From Arthrobacter silviterrae (GTDB lineage: Bacteria > Actinomycetota > Actinomycetes > Actinomycetales > Micrococcaceae), in contig NZ_JAAKZI010000001.1 of NCBI RefSeq assembly GCF_011045165.1, positions 186,001-250,000 on the forward strand: DNA of 64,000 nucleotides, read 5' to 3'. Each line of letters begins with the position of its first letter. Within the stretch, counting starts at the first letter, position 1. The notes below the pieces were generated by a model. It searched no databases. It was not told the origin of the DNA and worked only from the letters and a program-made list of their open reading frames with translations. Shown one piece after another: positions 1-9,059 of this stretch. The position numbers were made by a program, and so were the translations under genes.

Positions 1-2
1 TG

Positions 3-893
3 ACCCTCAAGCAGGCCCGCACGGAGGCCATTCTCGAGGCGCGTCTCCGCAGCCTGGCCCCCGGCGCCCTCCGGCGCGGTGTCCGGGTCGATTCCGTGCA
101 CGACGCCGGAAGTCACGTCACGCTGCACACCTCGCCTTCCGCCGGGGCGGGAGAGGCGGGTGGCAGCCATGCGGTTGGCAGCGGTGCGGGTGACTGCGGA
201 GTCACGCGGGCCCGGCTGGCGGTGGGGGCCGACGGCGCGCACTCCACCGTCCGCCGGGAACTGGGCATCCCCACCAGGGGCCGCGACTACCCCGACACGT
301 ACCTCATGGGCGACTTCCCCGACTCGGGCGCGGACGGCGCCACGGCCGTACTTTATTTGGAGCCGGCAGGAATTGTGGAGTCCTTCCCGCTGCCGGGCGG
401 GCTGCGCCGGTGGGTGGTGCACACGGATGTTCTCCTTGACGGCGCCACCGCGGACTGCCTGGCCGGGCATGTGTTCCGGCGGACGGGCGTTGCCGTGGAT
501 CCGGGCGCCAATAGCATGCTCAGTGCGTTTGGTGTGCGGTCCCGGCTGGCCGTTCGGCTGGTGCAGGGCAGGGTGGTGCTGGTGGGCGACGCCGCGCACC
601 AGATCAGCCCCATCGGGGGCCAGGGCATGAACCTGGGCTGGCTGGACGCTGCTGCCCTCGCGCCGATCATGGCGGCTGCCCTGGCCGGCCGGCCCACGGG
701 CCGCCTGTTGGAAAGGTACCAGCAGGGCAGGATGGCCGCTGCGCGGCGGGCCTCGCGCCTGGCGGGACTGAACATGGCGCTGGGACGCCCCCAGCCGGCG
801 TCGTTCCTGTCAGTGCGCAACGCGGCCGTGGCCTGGGCTCTGCGGAATCCCGGGCTGAACAACGCCGTGGCCCGCCGTTTCACCATGCAGTAG
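3..893 (+). CDS. FAD-dependent monooxygenase, C-terminal part (5' end outside window)
   Basis: The reading frame is open from the left edge, so only the last 296 residues are present and the N-terminal FAD-binding Rossmann motif is missing. The visible part carries the GDAAH motif followed by GGQGMN, the second flavin-binding signature of the PHBH/UbiH group of flavin monooxygenases. An earlier VGADGAHSTVRREL stretch is the DG motif that binds FAD and NAD(P)H. Family members hydroxylate aromatic or polyketide-like substrates using NAD(P)H and oxygen. The substrate cannot be told from this part. Family assignment is firm; specific function is unknown. Confidence 0.88.
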   Translation, partial: TLKQARTEAILEARLRSLAPGALRRGVRVDSVHDAGSHVTLHTSPSAGAGEAGGSHAVGSGAGDCGVTRARLAVGADGAHSTVRRELGIPTRGRDYPDTYLMGDFPDSGADGATAVLYLEPAGIVESFPLPGGLRRWVVHTDVLLDGATADCLAGHVFRRTGVAVDPGANSMLSAFGVRSRLAVRLVQGRVVLVGDAAHQISPIGGQGMNLGWLDAAALAPIMAAALAGRPTGRLLERYQQGRMAAARRASRLAGLNMALGRPQPASFLSVRNAAVAWALRNPGLNNAVARRFTMQ

Positions 894-931
894 GCGGCGG
901 GGCTTCGGCTGGCGGACGGGGGCCGTCGGGG

Positions 932-1642
932 TCAGTACCCGGCGGGCCAGGTGAACGCGGCGGGCGCGGAGGCCGTGGCTGTTCCCTTGGTGATGACGAT
1001 GTCAACATCCTCGTGGTTGGCGAGTTGGATCGAGGCGGGGTCGCCCGCGCGCTGCTTGCCGTTCACGAACGTGGTGATGGTGTAGCCGCCGGAGGTGCCG
1101 TAGGAGCCCACCTGGCCGGCGGAGAGCGCCACATTCCATTCCGTGAACACTTCGCCCAGGTTGAAGGGCTTCACCACGGGCGATTCCACGTGGATGATGC
1201 CGGTGGTGTCGTGTGTGTGGAGGGGCGAGATCAGTTGGGCGTTGAGGTCTATGCCGATGTCGGCCGGCACCGTGACTGCCTTGCCGTCGGCGGTGATGCT
1301 GAGATGGGTGTGGATGTGTTCGGCCGTGCCTTCGGCCGTCAGCATGGACAGCCCGGCCGCCTGGGCCCGGGCCGAGGCGTCGGCCGGAGCGGCCCACGGC
1401 GGTGCCTGTGTGGATCCCTGGGCCGCTGAAACGGCCGTGGTTGCGCTCTTGCTGGCGGCTGCCTGGGCATTTCCACCGCCGCTGGTGCCGGCCACGACCC
1501 CCACCACAACGGCCACCGCGATCACGCCAACTCCAACACCGGACCAGGTCAGGATGCGGTTGCGCCGTTCCCTGGCCTTCTGTGCGGCAAGTACTCCCGC
1601 GGCCTTTTGGCGTGCGGCATCGATGTTCTTGTTGGGTTCCAT
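932..1642 (-). CDS. membrane-anchored histidine-rich extracytoplasmic protein, unknown function
   Basis: A 236-residue protein with a basic N-terminus (about 1-30), one hydrophobic helix at about 31-52, an Ala/Ser/Gln-rich linker to about 105, and a compact C-terminal domain. The domain carries two histidine clusters, H109-H111-H113 (motif HIHTHL) and H142-H144-H151 (motif LHTHDTTGIIHVE), arranged like a metal-binding site. Related uncharacterised proteins occur in actinobacteria and chloroflexi, sometimes next to thiol-disulfide or copper genes; this is from memory. A GAGGAG ribosome binding site seven bases upstream supports the ATG at 1642. The topology implies an external domain. Function is not known; metal binding is inferred from the histidine pattern. 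Confidence 0.75.
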   Translation of the reverse strand: MEPNKNIDAARQKAAGVLAAQKARERRNRILTWSGVGVGVIAVAVVVGVVAGTSGGGNAQAAASKSATTAVSAAQGSTQAPPWAAPADASARAQAAGLSMLTAEGTAEHIHTHLSITADGKAVTVPADIGIDLNAQLISPLHTHDTTGIIHVESPVVKPFNLGEVFTEWNVALSAGQVGSYGTSGGYTITTFVNGKQRAGDPASIQLANHEDVDIVITKGTATASAPAAFTWPAGY

Positions 1643-1811
1643 GCAAGTCTCCTCAGGGCCCCGGACGCAAGGGGGCCAGGATTCGATCGTCCCATGCCCG
1701 TTCCGGCCTCAGACGCCATTCCAGGATTTTCACAGGGAATACCCGGAATATGCCCAGCGAGGCGAGGAGTGCCCGGCGGCGCCAGCAGCCCCCAACCACC
1801 GGCCCCTCCCA

Positions 1812-1945
1812 CCGACCCTCGGTTCCAAACGGGGGTGTTTTCTCCGACCCTCGGTTGCAAACAGGGGTGTTTTCCCCGACCCTCGGTTGCAATTGTGCGG
1901 AAGCGTTCCGTAAAAGTGCCCCGATTGCAACCGAGCGTCGGTTTA
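1812..1945. repeat. 32-bp tandem repeat cluster with inverted closing unit (copy 1)
   Basis: Three units start at 1812, 1844 and 1876, exactly 32 bp apart, each beginning CCGACCCTCGGTT. Units 1 and 2 end in a GGGGTGTTTTC block, while unit 3 diverges after its first 17 bases. An inverted unit lies at about 1911-1941 and pairs with unit 3 over about 18 bases with one mismatch (1876-1893 with 1924-1941). The inverted unit runs into the end of the YibE/F gene and the TAA stop lies at its edge. The rest of the space back to 1643 shows nothing else recognisable. Confidence 0.85.
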
Positions 1946-3175
1946 AGCGGGGTGGGGTTCGGTGCTTCTGCCAGTGGCCTTGACGACGGCGACCGCCACC
2001 GCCGTCGTGACCGGAATGGCCAGGACCAGGCCAATGGAACCGACCAGGATGCGGACCACTTCCTCGGCCAGTTCCGCACTGGTGAGTGTGTCGATGAGCG
2101 GGCGGTCATACAGGGAAACAATCAGCAGCACCGGCAGCGCCCCGCCCGCATAGGCAAACGCGATGGTGTAGACGGTGGAGGCGATGTGGTCCCGGCCAAT
2201 GCGCATGGCGGAGGTGAACAATTCCCGCGCGCCAGTCCGTGGGGCCAGTTCGTACAGTTCCCACACTGCGGACGACTGGGTGATGGTGACGTCGTTGAGC
2301 ACGCCCAGCCCCGAGATGATGAGCCCGCACAGGATCATTCCCGAGAGCGACATGCCGTTCGTCAGGCTCAACAGCTGGTAGGCGTTGTCGCCCTTGGTTC
2401 CGGTCAGCGCGGCCGCATCAACGGCCCAGCCGGCCAGTGCCGCCGTCGCCCCTAAACCGAATAGGGTGCCCAAAAGGGCCGTGGACGTGCGGGCGGAAAA
2501 GCCGTGGGCGAAGTACAGCACGCCAAACATGATCGCGGACGACCCGACCACTGCAATCAGGAGGGGAGGTTTCCCTTCAGCCAGGGCCGGCAGGATGAAC
2601 CACGCCAGCACGGCAAAGGCGCCGCCCAGCCCCAGCATGGCCCGGAGCCCCCGCCACCTGGCCACAGCCACCACCACCACGGCGTAGAGGAAGGCCAGCA
2701 GGCCCAGTGGCACCGTGCGGACAAAGTCGATGAACACATATTGCGGGCCCATGGGCGCCACGCCCGCAGAGGCTTGGGGCAGCTTGAGGTACCGGATGTC
2801 CTCGCCCGCCTTCACGCCGCGGGCTTGGACAATGTCCGGGGTGACCATGACGGGGACCGCGGCACCGCCCTTGACGGCCGCGTACGCCGTCAGGCACTTT
2901 TGGCCCGCTGCGCCCGGGCAGTCTTCCGCAACGGTCCGCTGCACCGTGCCGGTGGCGAACGAGGCGCCGGGCGCCGCCGCATAAGGATTTCCTGCCGAGG
3001 GCGCGGAGGTGCCGCCGCCGGGCCACAGCATCACCATTGCGGCCACTGTCAGGACTGCCAGCGGGATGAGGATCCACCCCAGCAGCACTACGGCCCGACG
3101 GCGGACCACCTGGCGCCGCCGCAGCTCGGAGCGGTTCAACAGGGAGTCGTCACCGTGCGAATGGGTGTGGCCCAT
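1943..3175 (-). CDS. YibE/F family multi-pass membrane protein
   Basis: About 410 residues. The N-terminus is short and histidine-rich (GHTHSHG), followed by one membrane helix, an external domain of about 100 residues, then six or seven hydrophobic helices. The pattern, with motifs NDVTITQSSAVWEL and RIGRDHIASTVYTIAFAYAG, is characteristic of the YibE/F family, whose members are predicted inner-membrane transporters or channels of unknown substrate. I chose the ATG at 3175, because AAGGA lies 11 bases ahead; a TTG three codons earlier is the alternative. The stop codon lies inside an adjacent repeat cluster. The neighbouring histidine-rich protein could be a partner, but that is only proximity. 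Confidence 0.85.
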   Translation of the reverse strand: MGHTHSHGDDSLLNRSELRRRQVVRRRAVVLLGWILIPLAVLTVAAMVMLWPGGGTSAPSAGNPYAAAPGASFATGTVQRTVAEDCPGAAGQKCLTAYAAVKGGAAVPVMVTPDIVQARGVKAGEDIRYLKLPQASAGVAPMGPQYVFIDFVRTVPLGLLAFLYAVVVVAVARWRGLRAMLGLGGAFAVLAWFILPALAEGKPPLLIAVVGSSAIMFGVLYFAHGFSARTSTALLGTLFGLGATAALAGWAVDAAALTGTKGDNAYQLLSLTNGMSLSGMILCGLIISGLGVLNDVTITQSSAVWELYELAPRTGARELFTSAMRIGRDHIASTVYTIAFAYAGGALPVLLIVSLYDRPLIDTLTSAELAEEVVRILVGSIGLVLAIPVTTAVAVAVVKATGRSTEPHPA

Positions 3176-3238
3176 GGCTGTCAAGATCCTTCGGCTAGGC
3201 AGGGGGAGGTAGTGTTATCACTCCTCAACGGGGGCGGG

Positions 3239-4231
3239 CTACTCCCCGACGACGAACGTTTCGTCACCGCGAACCTTGGCTGCTCCCACCTCGATCATGG
3301 GGTTGACCACGGCGGCCAGTGCCTCCATGGAGTCGTCCAGCTCCAGCAGTACCGGGTACTGGTGGGTGATCAGCGCCAGCAGGTCGTAGACGGCCTGGAC
3401 TGCAGCGTCATGACCCAGCGAGGGCTCCACGCCGAGAAAAACCTCGGACGCCTGGGCCGGTGCATCAGGCTCCCCGGGCACCACATGCCCCTGGGAGTAG
3501 CTGACGGCAAACGCCTCGATGCGCCCCTTCCTGCTGGGCTGCACATCGGAACCGAACGCGCTGGCCGGTTCGGCGCGGAGCACCAGGGCCCCGTGGGCGC
3601 CCGTGAGGTCGTCCAGGAACATCCGCTGCACCGTGCCCGGGGACAGCGTGCCGGTGGGGTCCCACTGGTTCACTGCCTCGTAGTAGCGGCCCACAATGTC
3701 GGTCAGCTCCACCGAACCGGTGGCCAAATCCTGCACTCGTGCGGTGGCCTCCTCTTCGGTGCCGGAGCCGAACACCGGCAGCTTCAGCGCGCCGGGGCCC
3801 ACCTCCACCACCCTGTTCCGCTGCAGCACAGCCAACCCCATCGCCGACGCAAAGCCGGCGCCTGAGGTGCCGGGGGCAACCTTGGTGCGCAACGCCGTCG
3901 TGCCTGCCAGGCCGGAGGCAACAGCGGCGGCCGCTTCAGCGCGCAGCATGGTCAGCAGGGTGGCGCCCACGCCGGCGCGGCGGTGGTCCGTGGCAACTTC
4001 CACGTAGGCCCACAGGCGCGCCGGGTGCAGCGTGGTGGAATACACCACCGCTGCCGCAACCGGGATGCCCTGGTCCTCGGCCACAATGGTGCGCCGCCAC
4101 GGGCCACGGTCGGATTCCGGTGCCAGCGCGGCGCGGAACGCCCCGGCCGCAGCGGACTCGGCGTCGCCCCAGATTTCCCGCAGGGCCAGGTCGTCGCCGT
4201 CGCGCCACGGCCGGAAGGAAAGTTCAGCCAT
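3239..4231 (-). CDS. GNAT-like N-acetyltransferase
   Basis: A 330-residue protein whose N-terminal half has the GNAT fold core. It starts with LSFRPWRDGDD, and motif A (VATDHRRAGVGATLLTML, about residues 78-95) supplies the pyrophosphate-binding R-x-x-G-x-G/A loop for acetyl-CoA. The C-terminal half may be a second, degenerate GNAT module. The substrate is unknown. The ATG lies two bases after the glyQS stop codon (TAG then GAATGG), so the gene is almost certainly translated with glyQS. That linkage suggests a housekeeping role, but nothing in the sequence identifies it. Confidence 0.85.
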   Translation of the reverse strand: MAELSFRPWRDGDDLALREIWGDAESAAAGAFRAALAPESDRGPWRRTIVAEDQGIPVAAAVVYSTTLHPARLWAYVEVATDHRRAGVGATLLTMLRAEAAAAVASGLAGTTALRTKVAPGTSGAGFASAMGLAVLQRNRVVEVGPGALKLPVFGSGTEEEATARVQDLATGSVELTDIVGRYYEAVNQWDPTGTLSPGTVQRMFLDDLTGAHGALVLRAEPASAFGSDVQPSRKGRIEAFAVSYSQGHVVPGEPDAPAQASEVFLGVEPSLGHDAAVQAVYDLLALITHQYPVLLELDDSMEALAAVVNPMIEVGAAKVRGDETFVVGE

Positions 4232-4233
4232 TC

Positions 4234-5619
4234 CTAGGCACCCAGGAGGCGGGAAGCGAGGTACGCCTGGACCTTGTCGAGGGAGACACGCTCCTGGCTC
4301 ATGGTGTCGCGCTCGCGGATGGTCACGGCGTTGTCTTCGAGCGTGTCGAAGTCAACGGTGATACAGAACGGCGTGCCGATCTCGTCCTGGCGGCGGTAGC
4401 GGCGGCCGATGGCGCCGGCGTCGTCAAACTCGATGTTCCAGTGCTTGCGCAGCTGGTTGGCGAGGTCCTTGGCCTTGGGTGAGAGCTCCTCGTTGCGGGA
4501 GAGCGGGAGCACTGCGGCCTTGACGGGGGCCAGGCGCGGGTCCAGCTTGAGCACGGTGCGCTTGTCCACGCCACCCTTGGCATTGGGGGCCTCGTCCTCA
4601 ACATAGGCATCCACCAGGAAGGCCATCATGGAGCGGGTGAGGCCGAAGGAAGGCTCAATGACGTAGGGAGTGAAACGTTCGCCCGTGGCCTGGTTGAAGT
4701 AGTTCAGCTCGGTGCCGGAACCCTTCGTGTGGGAGCTCAGGTCATAGTCGGTGCGGTTTGCAACACCCATGAGCTCGCCCCAGCCGGAGCCCTTGAAGCC
4801 GAACTGGTATTCAAAGTCAATGGTGCCGGCGGAGTAGTGGGCGCGCTCGTCCTCGGGGACGTCGAAGCGGCGCATGTTTTCCGGGTTGATCCCCAGGTCC
4901 ACGAACCAGTCCCAGCACAGCTCGACCCATTCCTTGAACCACTTATCAGCGTCCTCGCCGGGCACAAAGAACTCAATTTCCATCTGCTCAAATTCACGCG
5001 TGCGGAAGATGAAGTTCCCGGGGGTGATCTCGTTCCGGAACGCCTTGCCGATCTGGCCGATCCCGAACGGCGGCTTCTTCCGGGAGGTGGTGAGCACGTT
5101 GTTGAAGTTCACGAAAATGCCCTGGGCGGTTTCCGGCCGCAGGTAGAACAGCCCTGCGGCGGCATCCACCGGGCCAAGGTACGTCTTGACCAGGCCGGAG
5201 AACAGCTGGGGTTCGGTCCACTGGCCCTTGGTGCCGCAGTCGGGGCACACAATGTCATCCATGCCGTTCTCGGGCGGGCGCTTCTTCTTTGCCTCATACG
5301 CCTCGATGAGGTGGTCCTGGCGGTGGCGCTTGTGGCACTGGGTGCACTCCACCAGCGGGTCGGTGAAGGTTTCCACGTGGCCGGATGCCTCCCACACGGC
5401 CTTGGGCAGGATGATGGAGGAGTCCAGGCCCACCATGTCCTCGCGGCCCCGCACAAACGACTGCCACCATTCGCGCTTGATGTTTTCCTTCAGCTCCACG
5501 CCGAGGGGGCCGTAATCCCAGGCCGACCGCGATCCACCGTAAATCTCACCGGCCTGGAACACAAAGCCGCGGCGCTTCGCGAGGGAAATGACCTGGTCAA
5601 GCTTGGATTGGGGGGCCAC
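4234..5619 (-). CDS. glyQS: glycine--tRNA ligase, single-chain alpha2 type
   Basis: A 461-residue class II aminoacyl-tRNA synthetase that charges tRNA-Gly in the cytoplasm. Seen in the sequence are the N-terminal [15 protein letters not shown] segment typical of this enzyme, two CxxC pairs (CTQCHK and CPDCGTK) of the zinc-containing insertion, the motif 2 region [13 protein letters not shown] followed by [11 protein letters not shown], and motif 3 [10 protein letters not shown]. The C-terminal anticodon-binding domain is present. Length matches the bacterial alpha2 form rather than the two-gene glyQ/glyS form. It starts at GTG 5619 with AGGAG upstream. No T-box leader was recognisable. Confidence 0.97.
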   Translation of the reverse strand: MAPQSKLDQVISLAKRRGFVFQAGEIYGGSRSAWDYGPLGVELKENIKREWWQSFVRGREDMVGLDSSIILPKAVWEASGHVETFTDPLVECTQCHKRHRQDHLIEAYEAKKKRPPENGMDDIVCPDCGTKGQWTEPQLFSGLVKTYLGPVDAAAGLFYLRPETAQGIFVNFNNVLTTSRKKPPFGIGQIGKAFRNEITPGNFIFRTREFEQMEIEFFVPGEDADKWFKEWVELCWDWFVDLGINPENMRRFDVPEDERAHYSAGTIDFEYQFGFKGSGWGELMGVANRTDYDLSSHTKGSGTELNYFNQATGERFTPYVIEPSFGLTRSMMAFLVDAYVEDEAPNAKGGVDKRTVLKLDPRLAPVKAAVLPLSRNEELSPKAKDLANQLRKHWNIEFDDAGAIGRRYRRQDEIGTPFCITVDFDTLEDNAVTIRERDTMSQERVSLDKVQAYLASRLLGA

Positions 5620-5744
5620 AGAGTACTCCTAATAATTACGAGGCCGCTGGGTGCGGTCCGTCCGTGGACTAGCCTACCGGTCCGTGGCGCGGGGCAGGAA
5701 TTGCTCCGGCGGGCGGTGAACCCGGCTTGAGTCCCGCGCCTGCA

Positions 5745-5830
5745 CTTCTCCCTGGGGCCAAACCCAGCCCGAGTTTTGCCCCCGGTGCACCCGGGGCACA
5801 ACCCACCGCGGGTTTTGCCCCACAGAGAAG
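5745..5830. repeat. 86-bp nested palindromic element, copy A
   Basis: This intergenic element contains four alternately oriented copies of a short TGGGGCAAAACCCA-like unit, around a central 8-bp palindrome GGTGCACC. The outer arms (CTTCTC...GGGGC with GCCCC...GAGAAG) and the inner arms both pair, so the whole can fold as one long imperfect cruciform. A second copy of identical length (86 bp, about 79% identical by eye) lies at 9747-9832. It sits between the glyQS promoter and the 3' end of the lactonase gene. The remainder of 5620-5895 holds the glyQS leader and nothing else I recognise. Confidence 0.85.
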
Positions 5831-5895
5831 TTGGCCGGCGGATGATGTACGACGCCGGCCCCCGGCTTGCGCCGCCTGCTCACCTTGGGCAGGGG

Positions 5896-6981
5896 TCAGG
5901 CAAGCACGACGCAGGTAGGGCTGCCGAATGCCACTGTTTGGACCGGTTCGGTACCGGGCAGGCCGTTTTCGTCGAGGTCGAAGACGGCAACATTGTTGGA
6001 GAGCTGGTTGGCCACGTAGATCTTGTGGTTCGCCACGGCGAAGTGACGGGGCCAGTTGCCGCCTGAGGGCACGAGGTTGAGAAATACCGGCGGCCGGGGC
6101 GAATCCCCTTCCACGCCCGAAACGTCCAGCACCACCAGCGTGTTGGGCCCGCGGACGGCGGCGTAGAGCTTGGTGCCGTCCTCCGAGAGCTGGATGTGGG
6201 AAGGGAAGAACTCCTTGGCCAGCCCAATCTCCCCTTCGGTCGGCGCAAGGGGCACCTTGAACAGCCACCGCCAGAAGTGTCCCGTCCCCTTGCCCGGTGC
6301 CATTTCCGCACGTCGGAGCACGTGCAGGTGTCCGTCCAGTTCACCCGCCACGAACATGAATCCGCGCTTCAGCGACACGTGGCGGGGCCCCGTGCCCGGC
6401 GGCAGTTCCGCAGAGTCAGCCAGCACGCGCGAATCCGCAAAGTAGACGTCCACCCTGTCGGCCCCCAGGTCCGACACGAGCACTGTGCCCCACGGCGTGG
6501 CCGTCACCTGGTGCGCGTGGGACTCCCCCTGCCGTCCGGTGACGGGCCCGGAACCAGGGTGGCTGAGCAGCTCCGGCCGTGCGGTGCCGGCCTCACTGCC
6601 GGGCTCAGTGCCTGGCTGGGCCCCTTCCAGCACCGCGGCCAGCGGCAGCACCGCAGCCGTCCCGGACGAATAGTTGGCCACCCAGACACTCCCGCCCAGG
6701 TGGATCACGTGGCAGGGGTCGGCCCCACCGGTGGATGCCCGCCCCAGGACCGCAAGCGTTTCGGGATCAAGGGCGGCGACCGTGCCGTCTTTCAGCTCCT
6801 CGACGGCAAGCAGCACCCCGCCGGCGCCGGCCAGGAATGACGCATTGCGGACTCCGGCTGCCTCCGCGGTCCGCTCCCCCACGGTACCGTCGTCCTGCAG
6901 GGCAAAGCGCTGCACGCCGGGCCCGGCTCCGTAGCCCGCCTCGGTGTAGCCGCTGACAATCAATGCGCCGGTTGTCGGCAT
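5896..6981 (-). CDS. lactonase family beta-propeller protein (6-phosphogluconolactonase-like)
   Basis: A protein of about 361 residues with no signal peptide. It shows the repeating blade pattern of the Pgl-type lactonase family, with motifs such as HAHQVTATPWGTVLVSDLGAD and WPRHFAVANHKIYVANQLSNN. The family includes E. coli Pgl (6-phosphogluconolactonase) and muconate-cycloisomerase-like fungal proteins; many bacterial members have untested substrates. I chose ATG 6981 because AGGAG lies eight bases upstream; a GTG three codons earlier is possible. It is a single gene that diverges from the S4-domain gene. The assignment to the fold is firm, the assignment to the oxidative pentose phosphate pathway is only likely. 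Confidence 0.85.
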   Translation of the reverse strand: MPTTGALIVSGYTEAGYGAGPGVQRFALQDDGTVGERTAEAAGVRNASFLAGAGGVLLAVEELKDGTVAALDPETLAVLGRASTGGADPCHVIHLGGSVWVANYSSGTAAVLPLAAVLEGAQPGTEPGSEAGTARPELLSHPGSGPVTGRQGESHAHQVTATPWGTVLVSDLGADRVDVYFADSRVLADSAELPPGTGPRHVSLKRGFMFVAGELDGHLHVLRRAEMAPGKGTGHFWRWLFKVPLAPTEGEIGLAKEFFPSHIQLSEDGTKLYAAVRGPNTLVVLDVSGVEGDSPRPPVFLNLVPSGGNWPRHFAVANHKIYVANQLSNNVAVFDLDENGLPGTEPVQTVAFGSPTCVVLA

Positions 6982-7150
6982 GGGTGGCACTCCTCGGGTA
7001 TTAATGTCGCTGCTGTCTTGCTTTCAACCGTAGCGCCGCAGCACTTGATTGCGCCCCTCGACGTTCCAAAACCCTGCCGGAATTTGGCCGATGGTCTGGC
7101 TCGGTTCCGGCCGTGTCTGCGGCAGCCAGTCAGTGCGGCACAATTGACCC

Positions 7151-7381
7151 ATGAGTTCACACGAGATCATTGACATCCCCATCCGCGACGACATGATCCG
7201 CCTGGGACAGCTCCTCAAGCTGGCCAGCCTGGTGGAGGACGGCGTGGAGGCAGCCGAGCTCATCAAGAACGGCCTGGTCAAGGTCAACGGCGAGATCGAT
7301 GAGCGCCGCGGGCGCCAGCTGCACCACGGAGACACCGTGAGCGTCAACGGCGAAACCGTCCGCATCACTACCGGGGCCTGA
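7151..7381 (+). CDS. small S4-domain RNA-binding protein
   Basis: A 76-residue protein that is essentially one S4 RNA-binding domain, with IRLGQLLKLASLVEDGVEA, then LIKNGLVKVNGE and the closing VSVNGETVRI strand. Stand-alone S4 proteins of this size (YaaA/RlbA/Hsp15-like) bind structured RNA, usually ribosomal. No clear Shine-Dalgarno precedes the ATG. A CACAAT hexamer about seven bases upstream fits a -10 element, so a leaderless transcript is likely. It diverges from the lactonase gene across a 170-bp promoter region (6982-7150). Confidence 0.88.
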   Translation: MSSHEIIDIPIRDDMIRLGQLLKLASLVEDGVEAAELIKNGLVKVNGEIDERRGRQLHHGDTVSVNGETVRITTGA

Positions 7382-7453
7382 GCAACCCGTCCCGCCCAAC
7401 CCTGCCACAGCGCAAGGGAAGCCGAGCGCGCAGGCCGGGTGCCGGCGTCGTGC

Positions 7454-8095
7454 TTACCCGGCGTTGAGCACCTTCAGCTGGAGGAACTCGCCCACGTGCG
7501 CCATTTCCTGGGCGTTGATGCCGTGCCAAATCCCCGTGTAGAGCACCTTTGTGAGCTTGGTGTGGGCGCGCAGCCACGTGTTGGTGTATTCAACGGACGT
7601 CTGCGGAATGACGGGGTCGGCCTGGTCGCGCCCCCAAAAGATCTCGGGCCTGGCAGCAGCCGTGGCGGCATCGTCAAACCACGGATTCCCGTCCGCTTCC
7701 ACTACAAAACCAGAAAGCCCGACGACGGCGGCGTAGTCTGCGGGCCGGTGCCGCAGGAGGCTGGTGGCCATGCACATGCCCTGCGAAAAGCCCAGCAGGG
7801 TGACGGAGGAATGCTCCTGGCGCACCGAATCCAGCCACTGCTCGACCTCCGCAGCCGCTTCGGTGACGCCGTCCAGGGTGTAGGAGAGGTCATTGCTCAG
7901 CGGGAACCAGGCGTAGCCCGGTCCGGCCTGCTGCGTGGCGCGGACGGAGGCCACCGTGAATTCTGCCGGAAGCTGGGCGGACAGGCCAAAAAGGTCCTCC
8001 TCATCGGCGCCGTAGCCGTGAAACATGACAAGGAGGGGCGTTCCGGCGCGCTGATCGGCGAGGCGGGACCAAATGACGGTGGGGGAATCAATCAT
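7454..8095 (-). CDS. alpha/beta-hydrolase, carboxylesterase/phospholipase family
   Basis: A 213-residue cytoplasmic alpha/beta hydrolase. LLVMFHGYGADE forms the oxyanion segment, GFSQGMC is the nucleophile elbow (serine), and the aspartate (ADPVIP) and histidine (TGIWHGI) of the triad follow in the order expected for the carboxylesterase/phospholipase (YpfH/EstB) group. Substrates of that group are short-chain esters or acylated proteins. I chose the ATG at 8095 over an open frame reaching to 8254, because the extension runs through the promoter region and repeated GCAAGGTGGC units. It diverges from the SGNH hydrolase gene. Confidence 0.88.
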   Translation of the reverse strand: MIDSPTVIWSRLADQRAGTPLLVMFHGYGADEEDLFGLSAQLPAEFTVASVRATQQAGPGYAWFPLSNDLSYTLDGVTEAAAEVEQWLDSVRQEHSSVTLLGFSQGMCMATSLLRHRPADYAAVVGLSGFVVEADGNPWFDDAATAAARPEIFWGRDQADPVIPQTSVEYTNTWLRAHTKLTKVLYTGIWHGINAQEMAHVGEFLQLKVLNAG

Positions 8096-8201
8096 GCGCC
8101 CCATCTTTCCATGCCGGCCCGGCCCCTTTCGAACCGGCTTGGCGGAACCGCAAGGTGGCGCAAGGTGGCGCAACCACGTGGTCAAAGTGCAGGATGGGAG
8201 G

Positions 8202-9053
8202 GTGAGTGATTCAACGGCATCTGAAAATATCGAAGCTGCGGGCACGGCAGTCATCGCCCGCCACCCCTGGAACCGCTATGTGGCCATGGGCGACTCCTTT
8301 ACCGAGGGCATCGGCGATCCCGAGCCCCACAGCCCCGGCGGGCATCGCGGCTGGGCGGACAGGCTCGCGGAGGAATTGAGCCGGGACAGGGACGATTTCC
8401 GCTACGCCAACCTGGCCATTCGCGGGCGCCTCCTGACCCAGATCCTGGCCGAACAACTGGAGCCGGCCCTGGCCCTCAAGCCGGATTTGATCAGCATTTC
8501 CGCCGGCGGCAACGACCTTATCCGGCCAGGTTCCGATCCGGACGCCCTGGCCGAAAAGCTCGACGCCGCCGTCGGTGCGATGTCCGCAGCCGGGGCCACC
8601 GTGCTGCTCTTCAACGGGCCCGACATCCGCGACACCCCTGTACTGGGCATGGTGCGCGGCCGGGTGGCCATCTATAACGAAAACCTGCGCACCGTCGCCG
8701 CCCGGCACGACGCCGTGATCGCGGACATGTGGTCCCTGCGGGCCCTCACGAACCCGCAAATGTGGTCCGCGGACCGACTTCACTTCGCCCCGCTGGGCCA
8801 TCACACCATCGCCATCATGGCCCTGGACGCTCTGAACGTTCCCCACCAGCTGCTGCCCCAGCGCCCGGAACCCCTCCCCACGCAAAAGTGGCAGGCGGCC
8901 CGTGCCGAGGACCTGGTCTGGGCCCGCGAATACCTGGTTCCCTGGGTGCTGCGCCGCCTGCGCCACCAGTCATCCGGCGATGGCATCTCACCGAAACGGC
9001 CCACGCCCGGCCCGGTGTTCGGGCCCGGAATGCCGGGCGGGGCCGGGGCTTAG
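8202..9053 (+). CDS. SGNH/GDSL-type hydrolase
   Basis: About 283 residues. Block I GDSFTEGIGDP (serine nucleophile), block III SAGGND, and block V DRLHFAPLGHH with the catalytic Asp/His dyad are all present, the full SGNH esterase set. There is no signal peptide. The start is set at GTG 8202 (reading VSDSTASEN), directly behind a GGGAGG sequence. An open frame extends back to 8073, but over the promoter of the divergent esterase. Substrate is probably an O-acyl ester on a sugar or lipid, which the sequence cannot specify. Confidence 0.88.
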   Translation: MSDSTASENIEAAGTAVIARHPWNRYVAMGDSFTEGIGDPEPHSPGGHRGWADRLAEELSRDRDDFRYANLAIRGRLLTQILAEQLEPALALKPDLISISAGGNDLIRPGSDPDALAEKLDAAVGAMSAAGATVLLFNGPDIRDTPVLGMVRGRVAIYNENLRTVAARHDAVIADMWSLRALTNPQMWSADRLHFAPLGHHTIAIMALDALNVPHQLLPQRPEPLPTQKWQAARAEDLVWAREYLVPWVLRRLRHQSSGDGISPKRPTPGPVFGPGMPGGAGA

Positions 9054-9059
9054 GCCTGA

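Noticed and set aside
5620-5744. T-box leader upstream of glyQS
   Set aside because: No T-box sequence, specifier loop or terminator/antiterminator stem was recognisable.
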